This document shows positions 46,437 through 56,831 of a stretch of 64,000 bases of DNA, in pieces. Position numbers and translations under genes: made by a program. The number at the start of each line of letters is the position of its first letter. Position 1 is the first letter of the stretch. This stretch comes from Tubulanus polymorphus (lineage: Eukaryota; Nemertea; Palaeonemertea; Tubulaniformes; Tubulanidae), in assembly GCF_964204645.1 (NCBI RefSeq), contig NC_134030.1:14288447-14352446 (forward strand), given 5' to 3'. The notes beneath the pieces are model-generated. The model worked only from the letters and a program-made list of their open reading frames with translations, had not been told where the DNA came from and searched no databases.

Positions 46437-49243
46437 TTAACAGGTTAGAATTCTTTTCATTATCTCGTTCTCTTTTGTTACTTCTCTTTTAAATTGTAAG
46501 TATTCATCTAAATTGCAACCATAAGCAACTGTATGAATTCCATCATCTAAAATATATCTTTTATCATCAAATGGCTTTAGACTTATCTTTTCAATTTCTT
46601 CAATAAACATTTCATGATCTTCAGATCTTAAACATCTCATCTTATGTTTTCTAACTTCTTCATTGAATATACAATTGATGTAATCTTTGAAATGAATATT
46701 CTTTTCTACTACATTTTTGGTTATTCCTTTTAACTTTTTAGCTTCATGTTCTTTAGTTTTATATGAATACATTTTAGATCTAATACCAATGAATTCAATC
46801 AATTTCTTCGCCAACTAATTCATCTTTGAATTTACCGGGAACTTTTTTATTATCATTGCTAAACAATTCATGATCTTTAGGATAATTACTAAAATCAAAA
46901 TGATGTTTTAATGTTTTTAAATCATCAGTTATGTTATCAGTTTTTATCATTAATATGTAAGAATCGGTATCAAAATATAATATTTCTATATGTTTTTCTC
47001 CAAAAAGTGGTTGTAATACATAATAATAGAATTCATACATTAGTAATTTTGATAATTCTAAAACTGAAGCGCCAACATAGATTGGTTTATTAAATTTCAT
47101 TGATGTTCTTCTCATTTTAACTGCGGCTAAATTTTCATCAAATATTCTGTTACCAATGAACTTAGGATATGTTTGTAAATGTCTAATTCTTTTACTATTA
47201 CTAACTAACTCAATATCATTTCTATTTCTTTATATTTTCACAAGTCTTACCATAGAATGCATTATTCATTAACTTGAAGAAATCGTTTTCGAAATCAGTT
47301 TTAGCTTCAGTTCTCTGTTTGGTGTTAAAATCTATATATTTTTCTAACCATTTACTATTGACTAAATGAAATATATCTATGTACTTTTTTTAGAATCATT
47401 CCTTGACTCAAATAAAACTTTAACATTCTATAATGTACTACATAATTATATCTATCTTCTTGAGTTACCATTAACTTTTCTGTATGAATATGATTTTCGG
47501 GTTTAATTCTTTTTTGGTAATTTGATAATTCTTCATGAGTTACAGTTTTATGTTCGGGGCAGTATGCTAGATTTCTAGATTTAAATTTAATATGTTCAGG
47601 ATATTCTAAATCTACAACAAAAAAGTAACCAGTATCTGAATCATCTGCAATATCTAGAATTATTTTCTTCCAATCAAATTTATCATTATTTTCATTCTGT
47701 AAAACTTCAGTTAAATCAAATACTCCATAAGGTTGTGGTTCCATCATTGCCCATCCATAAAGATTATTTGCATCTATATATGATAAATTATATCCAGGGT
47801 TATCATTTACATTGAAATATCTATCACCTAATACACCTGAAACACCTCCTCTTATAGATTTTTCAAATAATAATAATTGATCTATATTTGTTAACAAATC
47901 CATTTTTATATCTGTAAATTTTAAACCACAATTCCATGTTAATCCTGGACTTGAATAACAATGACATGGATCAATATTGAAATATTTTAGGTTTACATCT
48001 CTAAACATTTCGAATATATCGGTTAATAATAATACATCTGATTTTAAATATAAATCTACTAATTGCCCATGATTTTCTATTTTGAAATGATTCCAAATAT
48101 TCAATGTTCTATTATATACTTCATCTTTAACATGTTCATTTTTTAATTCATCATAGAATTGTTCTTTCAATAATTCAGTTATATTGAAATCATTATGTGA
48201 TTTATAAAATGAATATGGAATTGCTCCTTTATATCTCATTAATTGGAAATCATCATTATTTGGATAGTGTTGCTTTAATATTTTCAATTCATCATCAACT
48301 AATGATTTTGATAAGTTATCTAATGAACTATTTAAAAATCTATATGAATCTATAAATCTTAAACACCCAAATTGGAATGATATATAATTCTCAGATGTTT
48401 TAGCTAACATTCTAAATTTATAAGTTTTATCTTTTGATCTATTTGAATTTAATCTTTCTATTTCATTATTTATTTCTTCTATTTTATGGCATAACTGTTT
48501 GATGAATAAATGTGCATCACATCCTGGTAGATTATGAAATATAACTGGTACAAAGTTAATTTTCTTAGCTTGTAAGTTAGAATTCTCATGTGCAGCGCCT
48601 CTAAACTTTCCATTCAAATGATCATGGTCTCTTACTTTTTTATCTTTATAATTAAATATATTTTCACAATAATAACATTTATCTGCAAACGCAAATGCTT
48701 CTTCATCTTCTTCTGTCATTATGATTTCTATATTTGTATTCAATAATTTACTAAATCTTATTTCATATTCAATTAATAAGTCACAAAAATGATTGATAAC
48801 ATTTTCATTTCTGTAATTATAATATTCACTTTCAATTAGTTCTGGATAATCAGATTTAATATATAACCCGAAAGCAGCAGCTGATTGATGAATCTTCTTA
48901 ATAGTATTTGTTTTTGGTGGTTCTTCAGAATAATCATTTTCATTAGAATTTAATTTCTTTCTCTTATAATATATTTCTTTTCTATCTTGATCAGTTAGTT
49001 CTTTATTTAATGATTCAAAATCTCCATATATTACAAATGGTACTTTATTTTTGTAATCATATTTTTTTAATTCTAATATTTTATCTTTTTCATTTGGTAA
49101 AACTAATTTACAATAATCATGATTTTCACATAATTGTTTATGATTTAATAATGTACTTTCATTACTGAATCTATGTAAACATTTTCTACAAAGATATATT
49201 TTATTATGGTGATCACTTTCTGTTCTAAAGAATAAATCTATTT
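46437..49243 (-). pseudogene. DNA polymerase B, protein-primed type, frame-broken
   Basis: The frame is open from about 49243 (after a stop) well before any usual start codon. It begins with a Cys/His finger (CRKCLHRF...H...CENH) near 49180-49100. The 3'-5' exonuclease motif YGDFES follows near 49025. An internal HNH-like cysteine segment comes next (CYYCENIF, then VRDHDHLNGKFRGAAH) and then the exonuclease region VIFHNLPGCDAHLF. The polymerase domain shows SYIDANNLYGWAM (motif A), NNAFYGKTCEN (motif B region, near 47250) and YFDTDSY (motif C, near 46975). The reading changes frame near 47355, 47228 and 46806, each consistent with a one-base event. The length (about 930 codons) fits Polinton/Maverick polymerases. 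It replicates the element's linear DNA from a terminal protein in the family model. Confidence 0.85.
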
Positions 49244-49264
49244 GTTAAATCCACATATAATGAT

Positions 49265-49676
49265 TCTCATAATATAGTATATCTATAATATCATAAAATT
49301 AATCCAACCATTATTATTATCAATTCTATAATTATGATAAGCTCCAATTCTATGCATATAATCAATTGTTTTTATTTCATACTGTTCACCAATACCTTGC
49401 AATTTACCATGCGCTCTAAAATCGGAATTAATATTTATATTAAATTCATTACATATTTTATAAAACTTAGATGGATTAATATTATTGTCCAATTCTTTAA
49501 AATATTTAGATCCGGGCAAAGGACATACTAATTCATTTAATATTATTCTGATATGAAAATATGTGTGAAATCTAAATATTGTGTGAATTAATTTTAAATC
49601 AGAATAATTCAAATTTTTATCTAAGTTATTTAAATGATCATTCCAACTTATACCACAACCAGTTGTTGCACAGTTA
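49265..49676 (-). pseudogene. Left fragment of the structural-type gene at 57283-58575
   Basis: The open part 49283-49612 parallels 57600-57905 of the right copy (NYSDLKLIHTIFRFHTYF, FRAHGKLQGIG and DYMHRIGAYHNY are shared). Its 5' end is fused to the preceding membrane-protein gene by a deletion at about 49677. Its 3' end stops at about 49280, with polymerase sequence following. It is non-functional as written. Confidence 0.75.
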
Positions 49677-49850
49677 TTGTAACTGAACCACTGATAATAA
49701 AATAATATATAATTTCACTTTTTAAATATTTTTTCTTTTTATCTTTAAGTCACATTCAAATTCTAATATTTGTTTTTCTAAATATATTTTTAATTTAGTT
49801 TTATTTATATCATGAGGAATAATATCAATATTATCAACTTTATCATCCAT
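49677..49850 (-). pseudogene. Left fragment of membrane protein gene (cf. 56832-57266)
   Basis: Starts at ATG 49850 with the same N-terminal sequence as 56832 (MDDKVDNIDIIPHDINKTK). The frame is disturbed after about 40 residues. At about 49677, just as the first membrane segment begins, it is joined to the next gene; some 540 bp present in the right copy are missing. Confidence 0.75.
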
Positions 49851-49869
49851 TAATTTAGCAAAGAAATTA

Positions 49870-50275
49870 CTAATTAGTAAATTTATATGCTACAAATATA
49901 ACAATAACTGTTCCACCTAAGATCCATATTATTTCATATTTCTGTTGTTCTTAACATGGGGTATAATAATCCTATAATTTAGGTTTGTATAGATGTAATT
50001 TTTCTTTATTTGTTCCTGCGTTATATAAAATCATTGCATCATCGACTGATTGAAAAGGTGAAATTTTCTGATCATATAATTCTTTATTGATGTAATCCAT
50101 ATAGTTTTGCCTCTTTTCTCTATATTCTTCTGCTGCTTTATTGTATTTCTCTAATGCTAAGTTATGTCTTTTTTGTTCTGATAATGAACCATTTTTATCA
50201 ATATGCTTAAATAAATAACCACCACCTGTAAATGCTAAAGCGTTAACAATTGCCGATCCTATAATAGTTATAATT
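49870..50275 (-). pseudogene. Membrane-anchored coiled protein, left copy (stops)
   Basis: Reads a short hydrophobic N-terminal segment with GGGYLFKHIDKNGSLSEQKR, a charged helical middle (YNKAAEEYREKRQNYMDYIN), and a second hydrophobic segment near the C-terminus (WILGGTVIVIF). Two in-frame stops lie at about 49968 and 49950. The homologue at 56440-56793 has different damage. Function is unknown; two terminal membrane segments suggest a virion or host membrane location. Confidence 0.6.
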
Positions 50276-50309
50276 GCAGATGTTATTTATTTAGCAAAAA
50301 AATATGCAT

Positions 50310-50528
50310 TTATATAGGAATATATTTTTGTTTTTCCAAATAATCAATAGTTAAATTAGATAAAGTAACTGCTAATGTTTATTTTAAAATATCGTTTATA
50401 TCAAATCTATCAACATTAACACTTCCCATTTTAAATACTTTTTTTAATACCATTGAATAACTAACAGTTCCAACTGATAATAAAGCTCCATTATATAATC
50501 CAGTTATTATCCACTTATTATCACTCAT
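50310..50528 (-). pseudogene. Small membrane protein, one in-frame stop
   Basis: ATG 50528 lies in AAATAAATGAG, directly abutting the next gene upstream (its stop is at 50529). About 73 codons with one central hydrophobic segment (WIITGLYNGALLSVGTVSYS). An in-frame TAA lies near codon 46, and the natural end is at 50310. The right copy has lost this gene through a deletion at about 56430. Function is unknown. Confidence 0.5.
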
Positions 50529-50870
50529 TTATTTATCAAAAAAATTACTATCTTCAAAATATTTAGTTATCTTAGTTATAATTATTTCAACATTTATTTC
50601 ATTACTACTTTTATGATTATCATATATTTTAGATAATATATCTTTCATATCATCGATAATTCCACCTTGATTTAATTCATAATATTCTAAAGGCGTTTTA
50701 ATTAAATCAATAACTTTTTCTATATTATAATTTTCTTTATTAATCATTGATGCATTATTAAATGATTCACGTTTAATATCAGTAATTACATCATTTAGTT
50801 TTATTCTCATTTCTTTACCATGTTTAAAATCAAACCCAAAACATATACTCGGTCCAACAGTTATATTCAT
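50529..50870 (-). CDS. Polinton small protein, left copy (113 aa)
   Basis: Intact frame from ATG 50870 in CACTATATAAATGAAT. The N-terminus MNITVGPSICFGFDFKHGKE is the most conserved part. The rest is charged and helical, with many Asn/Asp/Lys. The right copy at 56127 is nearly identical but has a different C-terminus. I recognise no enzymatic motif. Its place beside capsid-type and membrane proteins suggests a structural or assembly role (inference). Confidence 0.6.
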   Translation of the reverse strand: MNITVGPSICFGFDFKHGKEMRIKLNDVITDIKRESFNNASMINKENYNIEKVIDLIKTPLEYYELNQGGIIDDMKDILSKIYDNHKSSNEINVEIIITKITKYFEDSNFFDK

Positions 50871-50887
50871 TTATATAGTGAAAGAAA

Positions 50888-51290
50888 TTACTCTTTACAT
50901 CTTATAACTAATTCATAAATTACAGGGAAATAATTTAAATCAATTAAGTAACCATTATGATTTCTAATCTCTAATCTAAAATTATTAAAACGAGGAATGT
51001 ATGGTTTGAAATCACATTCTGTTAAATTATAATTTATTTGAGTTTCAAATTCTTTAACATTCTTCAATGGTAAAATGTTTAATAAATCAGAATTACAAGT
51101 TATATCTTAGTTGCTTCGAATGTTTTTGTAGGATCGCTTAAATTGCAATAAATATAAAAGTGTGTAAAAGTATTAAGTTTGGTGTAGCATCAATATTTGT
51201 AAAAGATTTATCTGGAGGAATTCCTAATTCCTAATGAATTAATATAATTTCTTACATCTTCCATGTATGGTCTTTTATTGTTTAATTCAT
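50888..51290 (-). pseudogene. Capsid-type protein, C-terminal part, left copy
   Basis: From about 51290 the minus strand reads a protein-like sequence in changing frames. Its well-conserved C-terminus contains TECDFKPYIPRFNNFRLEI and then FPVIYELVIRCKE, with the stop at 50888-50890. The homologous plus-strand tail ends at 56110. The N-terminal part is absent because zinc-finger gene sequence adjoins at about 51300. The beta-rich pattern and gene neighbourhood suggest a minor capsid or penton-type protein, which is not proven. Confidence 0.5.
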
Positions 51291-51301
51291 TTTTTATTCT
51301 T

Positions 51302-51619
51302 TTAATTGTCTTCTGATTCATTGTCATTATCAAAATAATCTTCACCTAAAATATCATTATTCATATTTCTAATATGACTTTTAGATTTTAAATGTTCTTT
51401 ATAATATCTTTTATCACTGAATGATTGATTACATGTATCACATTTGTATGTTTCTTTTTCATTCTTTAATTCATCTAATTTAGTTTCTAATATATCATCT
51501 TTATATTTTAGCTTTAATTTATTTTCTAAATGTGTTCTAGTTCTATTGTGTCTTGCTTTTTGGGATTTATCTATATTAATTTTACATGTTGGACAGTAGT
51601 ACTTCTTATTTGCTTCCAT
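51302..51619 (-). CDS. C2H2 zinc-finger protein (105 aa)
   Basis: Intact frame from ATG 51619. It has two U1-like C2H2 fingers: CPTCKINIDKSQKARHNRTR with a final His near residue 30, and CDTCNQSFSDKRYYKEHLKS with a final His near residue 82, joined by a lysine-rich helix. The C-terminal tail is acidic (DNDNESEDN). Such small zinc-finger proteins occur in many virus-like elements and may bind nucleic acid; the role is inferred. The start context is ATTAAAATGG rather than TAAATG, but the A-rich block and CAATTT upstream match other genes of the element. Confidence 0.65.
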   Translation of the reverse strand: MEANKKYYCPTCKINIDKSQKARHNRTRTHLENKLKLKYKDDILETKLDELKNEKETYKCDTCNQSFSDKRYYKEHLKSKSHIRNMNNDILGEDYFDNDNESEDN

Positions 51620-51702
51620 TTTAATATCTAATATTTTATCAAAATTGATTTTAGAAGTTATTCATTTATATGTTATTCATATATATGAATATTTTAAGAG
51701 TA

Positions 51703-51846
51703 AATAGGATAATAGGGGTTCAGGTTAAAGGTTGAAGGGGCGAGTGAGTAAAAAATGAAAAATAAATTCGAGCGTGCGAGAATTTATTTTTCATTTTTTA
51801 CTCACTCGACCCTTCGACCTTTGGTATGAACCCCTATTATCCTATT
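51703..51846. repeat. Large near-perfect palindrome
   Basis: Left arm 51703-51770 and right arm 51781-51846 pair over about 66 bp around a 10-nt GAGCGTGCGAG-type loop. Key words are AATAGGATAATAGGGGTTCA, GGGGCGAGTGAGTAAAAAAT and AAAATAAATTCG. It lies just upstream of the zinc-finger gene, at the right end of the left Polinton segment. The GAGTGAGTAAAAAATGAAAA word also occurs at 19768. Confidence 0.9.
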
Positions 51847-52080
51847 ATCTCCGCGATTTTGCATAATGTTTTACCTCCACCTAAACATTTACTCAATAAC
51901 TTGTGGTTGTAAGGTTCAAAAACAACCAATGAACCTTCCGCCAACGTATCGACACTTATCTGAACTATTTGTTTAGTATTTGGTGAGATAACTATCTTGT
52001 TAACCGTTTTAGCTTCAGCTCTTGTTTATTCCTAAGAATCGAAACATCTTTAAATTCAATTGTGCCTGATGCAAGGTCAG
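51847..52080. other. Short spacer between two palindromes
   Basis: About 230 bp with a readable minus-strand-like protein trace (51850-52040) but no sustained frame. Probably a gene remnant of the element. Confidence 0.3.
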
Positions 52081-52230
52081 TAATAGGGTAAGTGTCTTTT
52101 CATACCAGAGGTCGAAAGGTCGAGCTCATAAAAAATAAAAGATAAATTCTCACACGCTCGAATTTATTTTCTATTTTTCACTCACTCAACCTTTCAATCT
52201 CTGATATGAAAAAAAACACTTTCCCTATTA
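52081..52230. repeat. Second large palindrome
   Basis: Arms 52081-52149 and 52160-52230 pair imperfectly around TCACACGCTC. Words include TAATAGGGTAAGTGTCTTTT, AGGTCGAAAGGTCGAGCTCA and GATAAATTC, with complements in reverse order. It is related in design and arm words to 51703-51846 and 20869-21175. Confidence 0.85.
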
Positions 52231-52684
52231 CTCTAATATATATTCGAATATAATAATACCTTTCCAGTGTTAAAAATATAAAAAACATATTGGTTGAAAT
52301 GTATAAAAATAGTTGATAAAACAGGGGGTTTCAAACATTTGAGTGTTGTGTCTTTATGTACTTTTAGTACATGAAGAATGTAAGTTTATATTATATTGTT
52401 ATCATTAATGAAACAGTAACATATAAAATCTATCAGATGAATAAATATTATAATTATTGCAATAGTAATATATATAAATCTGAGATAAATAAATAAGACC
52501 AATCTATTAGTCTTGAATAGATATATATCTATAAAAATTATTTTTTCTATTTTTTGAACTACTTTATATTCTTTATGTACTAGAACTACTAAGGAGATAA
52601 AGACATAGAGGGGTAATATATTCATATATGAACATTTTATAAATTTTAATGAAATCAATTTTAATAAAAAAATATGTATAATAA
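52231..52684. promoter_or_regulatory. AT-rich spacer with inverted repeat and promoter-like end
   Basis: Contains an imperfect inverted repeat (TCTTTATGTACTTTTAGTAC near 52350 against TACTAGAACTACTAAGGAGA near 52580). Just before the next gene it has TTTTAATAAAAAAATATG followed by TATAATAAATGG, matching the HNH upstream regions over more than 30 bp. Confidence 0.5.
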
Positions 52685-53020
52685 ATGGAGAGTAAACAAA
52701 TACGCTGTGAATTCTTAAATAGAATTAAGGATGCTATAAATGTCAAATCTCTAGATTATAAACTCAAAAAATAACAGAATTAACATTACATAAGAAATAT
52801 TTAATTACAAATATTGAAACACTTACTAATAGACATGGTAATAAATTATTTATTCACTTAGAATATGAAGGATTAAAAGGAAATAGATATAAATTCAGAA
52901 TTCACCAGATAGATTTCATAGATTATCTAGTGAAGATATTGAAGATTATATTCAGGTGATTTCTATTTCATATATAAAGGTAAGAATGAAAAAGGATGTC
53001 ATGATATAGTTTTCGTATAA
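52685..53020 (+). pseudogene. Broken copy of the small Polinton protein (cf. 46054-46407)
   Basis: ATG 52685 starts the same sequence type as 46407 (MESKQ...). Recognisable parts are LEYEGLKGN and then RLSSEDIED, but stops and shifts occur from about codon 28 (52770) on. It is the only coding trace between the two Polinton segments and points the same way as the right one. Confidence 0.7.
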
Positions 53021-53161
53021 AAAGATTGTGAAGCATAACAACCTTAGTTGTCATTTTAGGATTAAAAACTCACTTCCTTATCTTTCAGGCCCATTGTAAA
53101 TACACATATGTAGCTGTACATAACAATTGCTGTATTTTTATATACTTGAGTAATACCCGTG
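53021..53161. other. End of AT-rich Polinton-type DNA
   Basis: Composition changes here from AT-rich element DNA to ordinary genomic sequence. Confidence 0.3.
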
Positions 53162-53415
53162 GATTTCCTTTGGCCCAGAAATTCAAACTGTTCAATTTAT
53201 TCGCTATGTAATTAAGTCGGGCTATTTAAAATCTCTGTGTTCATGCCCGTGGAGACCCTAAGAGCATTGATGACCTGTACCCATGGATACCTGTGGAAAC
53301 CAAGGGTGATTTCCTTTGGCCCAGAAATTCAAACTGTTCAATTTCTTCGCTATGGAATTAAGTAGGCCATTTAAAATCTCTGTGTTCATGCCCGTGGAGA
53401 CCCTAAGAGCATTGA
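53162..53415. repeat. Tandem duplication, 146-bp period
   Basis: GATTTCCTTTGGCCCAGAAA starts copies at 53162 and 53308. About 110 bp are shared, ending GAGACCCTAAGAGCATTGA. Copies differ by a few bases. Confidence 0.9.
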
Positions 53416-53441
53416 CTATTGGAGGTAAACAAATTATGTTC

Positions 53442-53515
53442 GGTGGTGCGCGGGACTTGAACTTCTGACCCGTCAGATGTTAGTCTTGTACTCTACTAAC
53501 TTGGCCATCGAAACA
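53442..53515 (-). tRNA. tRNA-like sequence, degenerate
   Basis: Minus strand: box A-like TGGCCAAGTTAGTAGAGTA and box B-like AGTTCAAGTCCCG with normal spacing (74 nt). The anticodon stem pairs poorly; the loop would give a Leu(UAA)-type anticodon if aligned conventionally. Probably a pseudo-tRNA or tRNA-derived repeat. Confidence 0.4.
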
Positions 53516-53880
53516 GCATATCGATATGGAACTGTAGGATTGTTTTAAGTCAGTCTATAATTAGAATTCTTGCTTACTGATTGGCTGTAATTTTGTCTGC
53601 CTCCGCTTGGCCCCCCTATAAATATTTTCATACCCGTTGCATTAGTTTATACAATGATTGACTACCACACAAAATTTCAGGGCCCAATTCTTCTCCACGG
53701 CGACACTTTTTGGTACGTAGTTTCGTATTAATACATTGTATATAGATATATACAGTAGTTGTGTTCTTTTTCTCTATCAAATTTTCTGTTATAATTATTG
53801 TTTCTTATGTTACGCTTCATAATTATAAATACTTCTTGATTTCCCTCTGTATCTCTCTGAGATGAGTCTATGTTTATGTT
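53516..53880. other. Spacer with TATA-like site
   Basis: Includes CCCCCCTATAAATATTTTC near 53620 followed by an ATG-containing stretch. No gene of size. Nothing else is recognised. Confidence 0.3.
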
Positions 53881-54165
53881 AGGGGTCCTTCAGATCCAAA
53901 GAGATCCCTTGATCCACCGCCTGATCTTTATCGGTTTGCAGTTGATCACCTTTGAGATTAACCAATCGATGGTATGATTTGTATGTGGTGGGTTTAGCAG
54001 ATTTGTTGAGTTCCGTGAGCGAATTTTTTCGTTGTGCCCTGGTGAACTACCTGCTACCTGCTAGCGTGTCCACGTCTTTTTTATGTTCGTTATGACAGGT
54101 TCCGAACTTACGTCCCATTTCTCCAATATAGAACTTATCGGATATAGCGCACGGTATCTTATATG
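53881..54165 (-). pseudogene. Penelope-like GIY-YIG endonuclease remnant
   Basis: The minus strand reads IPCAISDKFYIGEMGRKFGT, the GIY-YIG core with YIGE and the following Arg region, then a His/Glu-His (HNEH) segment. After a stop and a frame change comes HTIDWLISKVINCKPIKIRR. This order (YIG, R, H, then IDW and a basic stretch) is the C-terminal endonuclease of Penelope-like retroelements. Stops and a shift make it dead. The RT part is not in the adjacent sequence. Confidence 0.6.
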
Positions 54166-54373
54166 CAGTCGGTTATTTCCATCCATTTTTCTTCATAATG
54201 CCACTGTTGGGACCAATGAAAATCATGGCGTTAAAAAAGTATTAGGCATTAAAAAGAATTATACTTTCATCAAATTTGAGTTAGATTGAGCAAATTTGAT
54301 CCAACTTTTTGGTAAAGTAAAAGAAAAATCAGTCTTAAAATAGTTTAAATTTATTGTTTATAGGATAATTATT

Positions 54374-54461
54374 TTCACTTTGGAGTAGCATCAAGTCCAA
54401 CCCTTCGTGCGGCTTCTTCAACTGATAGTTCACCTTGGCCTTTGTATGTTTTCGTTAGTTC
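54374..54461 (-). pseudogene. Exon-like fragment (last-exon pattern)
   Basis: On the minus strand a polypyrimidine/TTTACAG acceptor at 54462-54468 is followed by about 85 bp of host-like coding sequence. It reads ELTKTYKGQGELSV, then, in another frame, EEAARRVGLDATPK and a stop at 54374-54376. The single frame change means it is either a processed or old pseudogene fragment or an exon with a read error. The gene was not recognised. Confidence 0.3.
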
Positions 54462-54479
54462 CTGTAAATTACAATGCAT

Positions 54480-55800
54480 ATTATTAATTTACAACTTAGA
54501 AGGTCAATACAAAAATATTACAGTAACCCTCGATATACAGCCAGGTTTTCTTCCTTTCTTTGAACAGAGGGAATAATATATTATTCACACTGGTCAGTGT
54601 TCTCAGCTCGGTGGTATTTGGAGGATGGGGAGCAATAGAAAACAACCTTGGTCCTTACCACCTGACCACAACTCCACTCCCTACCCCTACTATATAATAA
54701 TCCCCAATCATAGAAATTATCCCCACAAAACCTTAACCTCCACTCAAAAACCAACTGAAAGGAGGAGCAAACTGAATAATATAACCAATAAAACATACAT
54801 GTGAACACTTTCTAAAATGTCATCATCACCACGCAGTACCCACTATGAGGGACACATGGGCATTTACTCAATGAAAATGCGTCCCAAATTGCGTCACCAC
54901 TCTGTTGATGTCTATCAACACTGCTGGCTTTCCAAAACCATTACTGAAAACCTTTGACGCTTTCATTTCATTGAAACTAGGACTACCAGACTGATCAACA
55001 AACAATCACGCACAAAATTGAGTCACCTCTGAAAGAAACCATGACTCAAGAATTTACCGGTAAGTGTAATCTAAGTATTTCTTCAAGTGGGGGTTAAGCG
55101 TTAATGTATGACTCCCCATCAATCATTTTCCGAAGAACCTTCTCATCATCCAGACAACTGCCGAACAACGGTAACAAGGCTCAAGACTATTATTTCACTG
55201 TTTTTTAAAAATTCCATGGTCAATTGAAGGGAACCCAAGAACCACAGAACATTCACACTTGGCAGGGTTCTAAGTCTCACTGTACACACGACATGAGGAT
55301 GACACGGACCTAGCTCCATCTACAAAACGCATCCAATCCATCCTGTTCCAAGTTGACCTTAATGTTTGTCTGGTGAATGGTGATTGCGTAGAAACTGCCA
55401 TCTCTAAGTTTTGTCAACGAAGGGTACTTTGGGACAGATGGTGTTCCATCTGAGACATTATGGGAAACTCCAACAAACCTCAGCATTTCAATAGCTGTCT
55501 CTGCCCATTTTAGCCCCTCTGCATATATTGATTCTTACCAGTTTTCCGAAAAGTCTAGGTTAAAGAACACCCTAACTCCCTCTAGGCCTAAGTCCCTCAA
55601 CTCAGATGGACGAGCTAACATCTCTCTCTCTCTCTGCTTTTTACTTCAAATAACCGCCACCAGCTTCCTTGGTGGGAAAACCAGATTAACATTATCCTCT
55701 CCACTTGGCTCACCAATAACCTTTGGAAAATGCATTAATGTTACTGCTGAAGTAGTATACTAGTTTTGCTTCTGAATATAGTTTATTCTCTTGAATAGTT
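54480..55800. other. Region with no recognised gene
   Basis: Mixed composition, with short ORFs only (54581-54808 minus). A minus-strand stretch near 55330-55480 reads TPSVPKYPSLTKLRDGSFYA and looks like decayed coding sequence of unknown type. A TC microsatellite lies near 55620-55640. Confidence 0.3.
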
Positions 55801-55827
55801 TATGTATCTAACACCAAACTTAATACC

Positions 55828-56110
55828 TTTTACACACTTTTATATTTATTGCAATTTAATCGATCCTACAAAAACATTTGAAGCAACTAAAGATATAACT
55901 TGTAATTCTGGTTTATTAAACATTTTACCATTGAAGAATGTTTAAGAATTTGGAACACAAATAAATTACAATTTAACAGAATGTGATTTCAAACCATGCA
56001 TTCCTCAACTTAATAATTTTAGATTAGAAATTAGAAATCACAATGGATACTTAATTGATGTAAATAATTTCCCTGTAATTTATGAATTAGTTATAAGATG
56101 TAAAGAATAA
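55828..56110 (+). pseudogene. Capsid-type protein, C-terminal part, right copy
   Basis: Homologous to 50888-51290 (minus). It reads DPTKTFEATKDI and then TECDFKPCIPQLNNFRLEI, ending VIYELVIRCKE and a stop at 56108-56110. An in-frame stop occurs near 55951. Upstream sequence is unrelated to the gene, so the N-terminus is missing. It is separated by 16 bp from the next start. Confidence 0.5.
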
Positions 56111-56126
56111 TTTTTTCACTATATAA

Positions 56127-56438
56127 ATGAATATAACTGTTGGACCGAGTATATGTTTTGGGTTTGATTTTAAACATGGTAAAGAAATGAGAATTAAACT
56201 AAATGATGTAATTACTGATATAAAAAGTAAATCATTTAACAATGCATCAATGATTAATAAAGAAAATTATAATATAGAAAAAGTTATTGATTTAATTAAA
56301 ACGCCTTTAGAATATTATGAATTAAATGAAGATGGAATTATTGATGATATTAAAAACATATTATCCAAAATATATGATAATCATAAAAGTAGTAATGAAA
56401 TAAATGTTGAAATAATCATAAATAACTTACTTATTTAA
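56127..56438 (+). CDS. Polinton small protein, right copy (103 aa, altered end)
   Basis: ATG 56127 in CACTATATAAATGAAT. Residues match the left copy (50529-50870) until about residue 97; then the frame ends INNLLI because a deletion removed the true C-terminus and the small membrane gene that follows in the left copy. It probably still folds in part. Function is unknown. Confidence 0.6.
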   Translation: MNITVGPSICFGFDFKHGKEMRIKLNDVITDIKSKSFNNASMINKENYNIEKVIDLIKTPLEYYELNEDGIIDDIKNILSKIYDNHKSSNEINVEIIINNLLI

Positions 56439-56439
56439 C

Positions 56440-56793
56440 TTACCATTTACTGGTGGTGGTTATTTATTTAAGCATATTGATAAAAATGGATCATTATCAG
56501 AACAAAAAAGACATAACTTAGCATTAGTGAAATACAATAAAGCTGCAGAAGAATATAGAGAAAAGAGACAAAACTATATGGATTATATTAACAAAGAATT
56601 ATATGATCAGAAGATTTCACATAGAGATTTCAATCAGTTGATGATGCAATGAGTTTATATAACGCAGTAACCAATAAAGAAAAATAACATCTATATAAAC
56701 CTAATTTATCAGATTATTATACCCCAAGTAAAGAACAACAGAAATATGAAATAATATGGATTTTAGGAGGAACAGTTATTGTTATATTGTAGC
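56440..56793 (+). pseudogene. Membrane-anchored coiled protein, right copy (frame-broken)
   Basis: Carries FTGGGYLFKHIDKNGSLSEQ and the coiled YNKAAEEYREKRQNYMDYIN part, like the left copy. The frame breaks near 56630, and the C-terminal membrane segment (YEIIWILGGTVIVIL) ends early at about 56793. The natural start has been lost with the deletion at about 56430. Confidence 0.6.
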
Positions 56794-56831
56794 ATATAAA
56801 TTTACTAATTAGTAATTTCTTTGCTAAATTA

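Larger units (their letters stand above)
46005..51650 (-). mobile_element. Polinton/Maverick segment, left copy (minus strand)
   Basis: The base composition becomes very AT-rich at about 46005. All genes run on the minus strand: zinc-finger protein, capsid-type tail, small genes, membrane proteins, then DNA polymerase B and a small terminal gene. Several genes have homologues in the right segment (55800-58575, plus strand) and at 52685-53020. It lacks integrase, ATPase and the main capsid gene; the stretch between about 49280 and 49243 shows where the middle of the element was deleted. Confidence 0.8.

Noticed and set aside
52386..52658. Minus-strand hydrophobic ORF of 90 codons
   Set aside because: It arises from AT-rich spacer within an inverted repeat, and no start motif or homologue was seen in the other Polinton segment.
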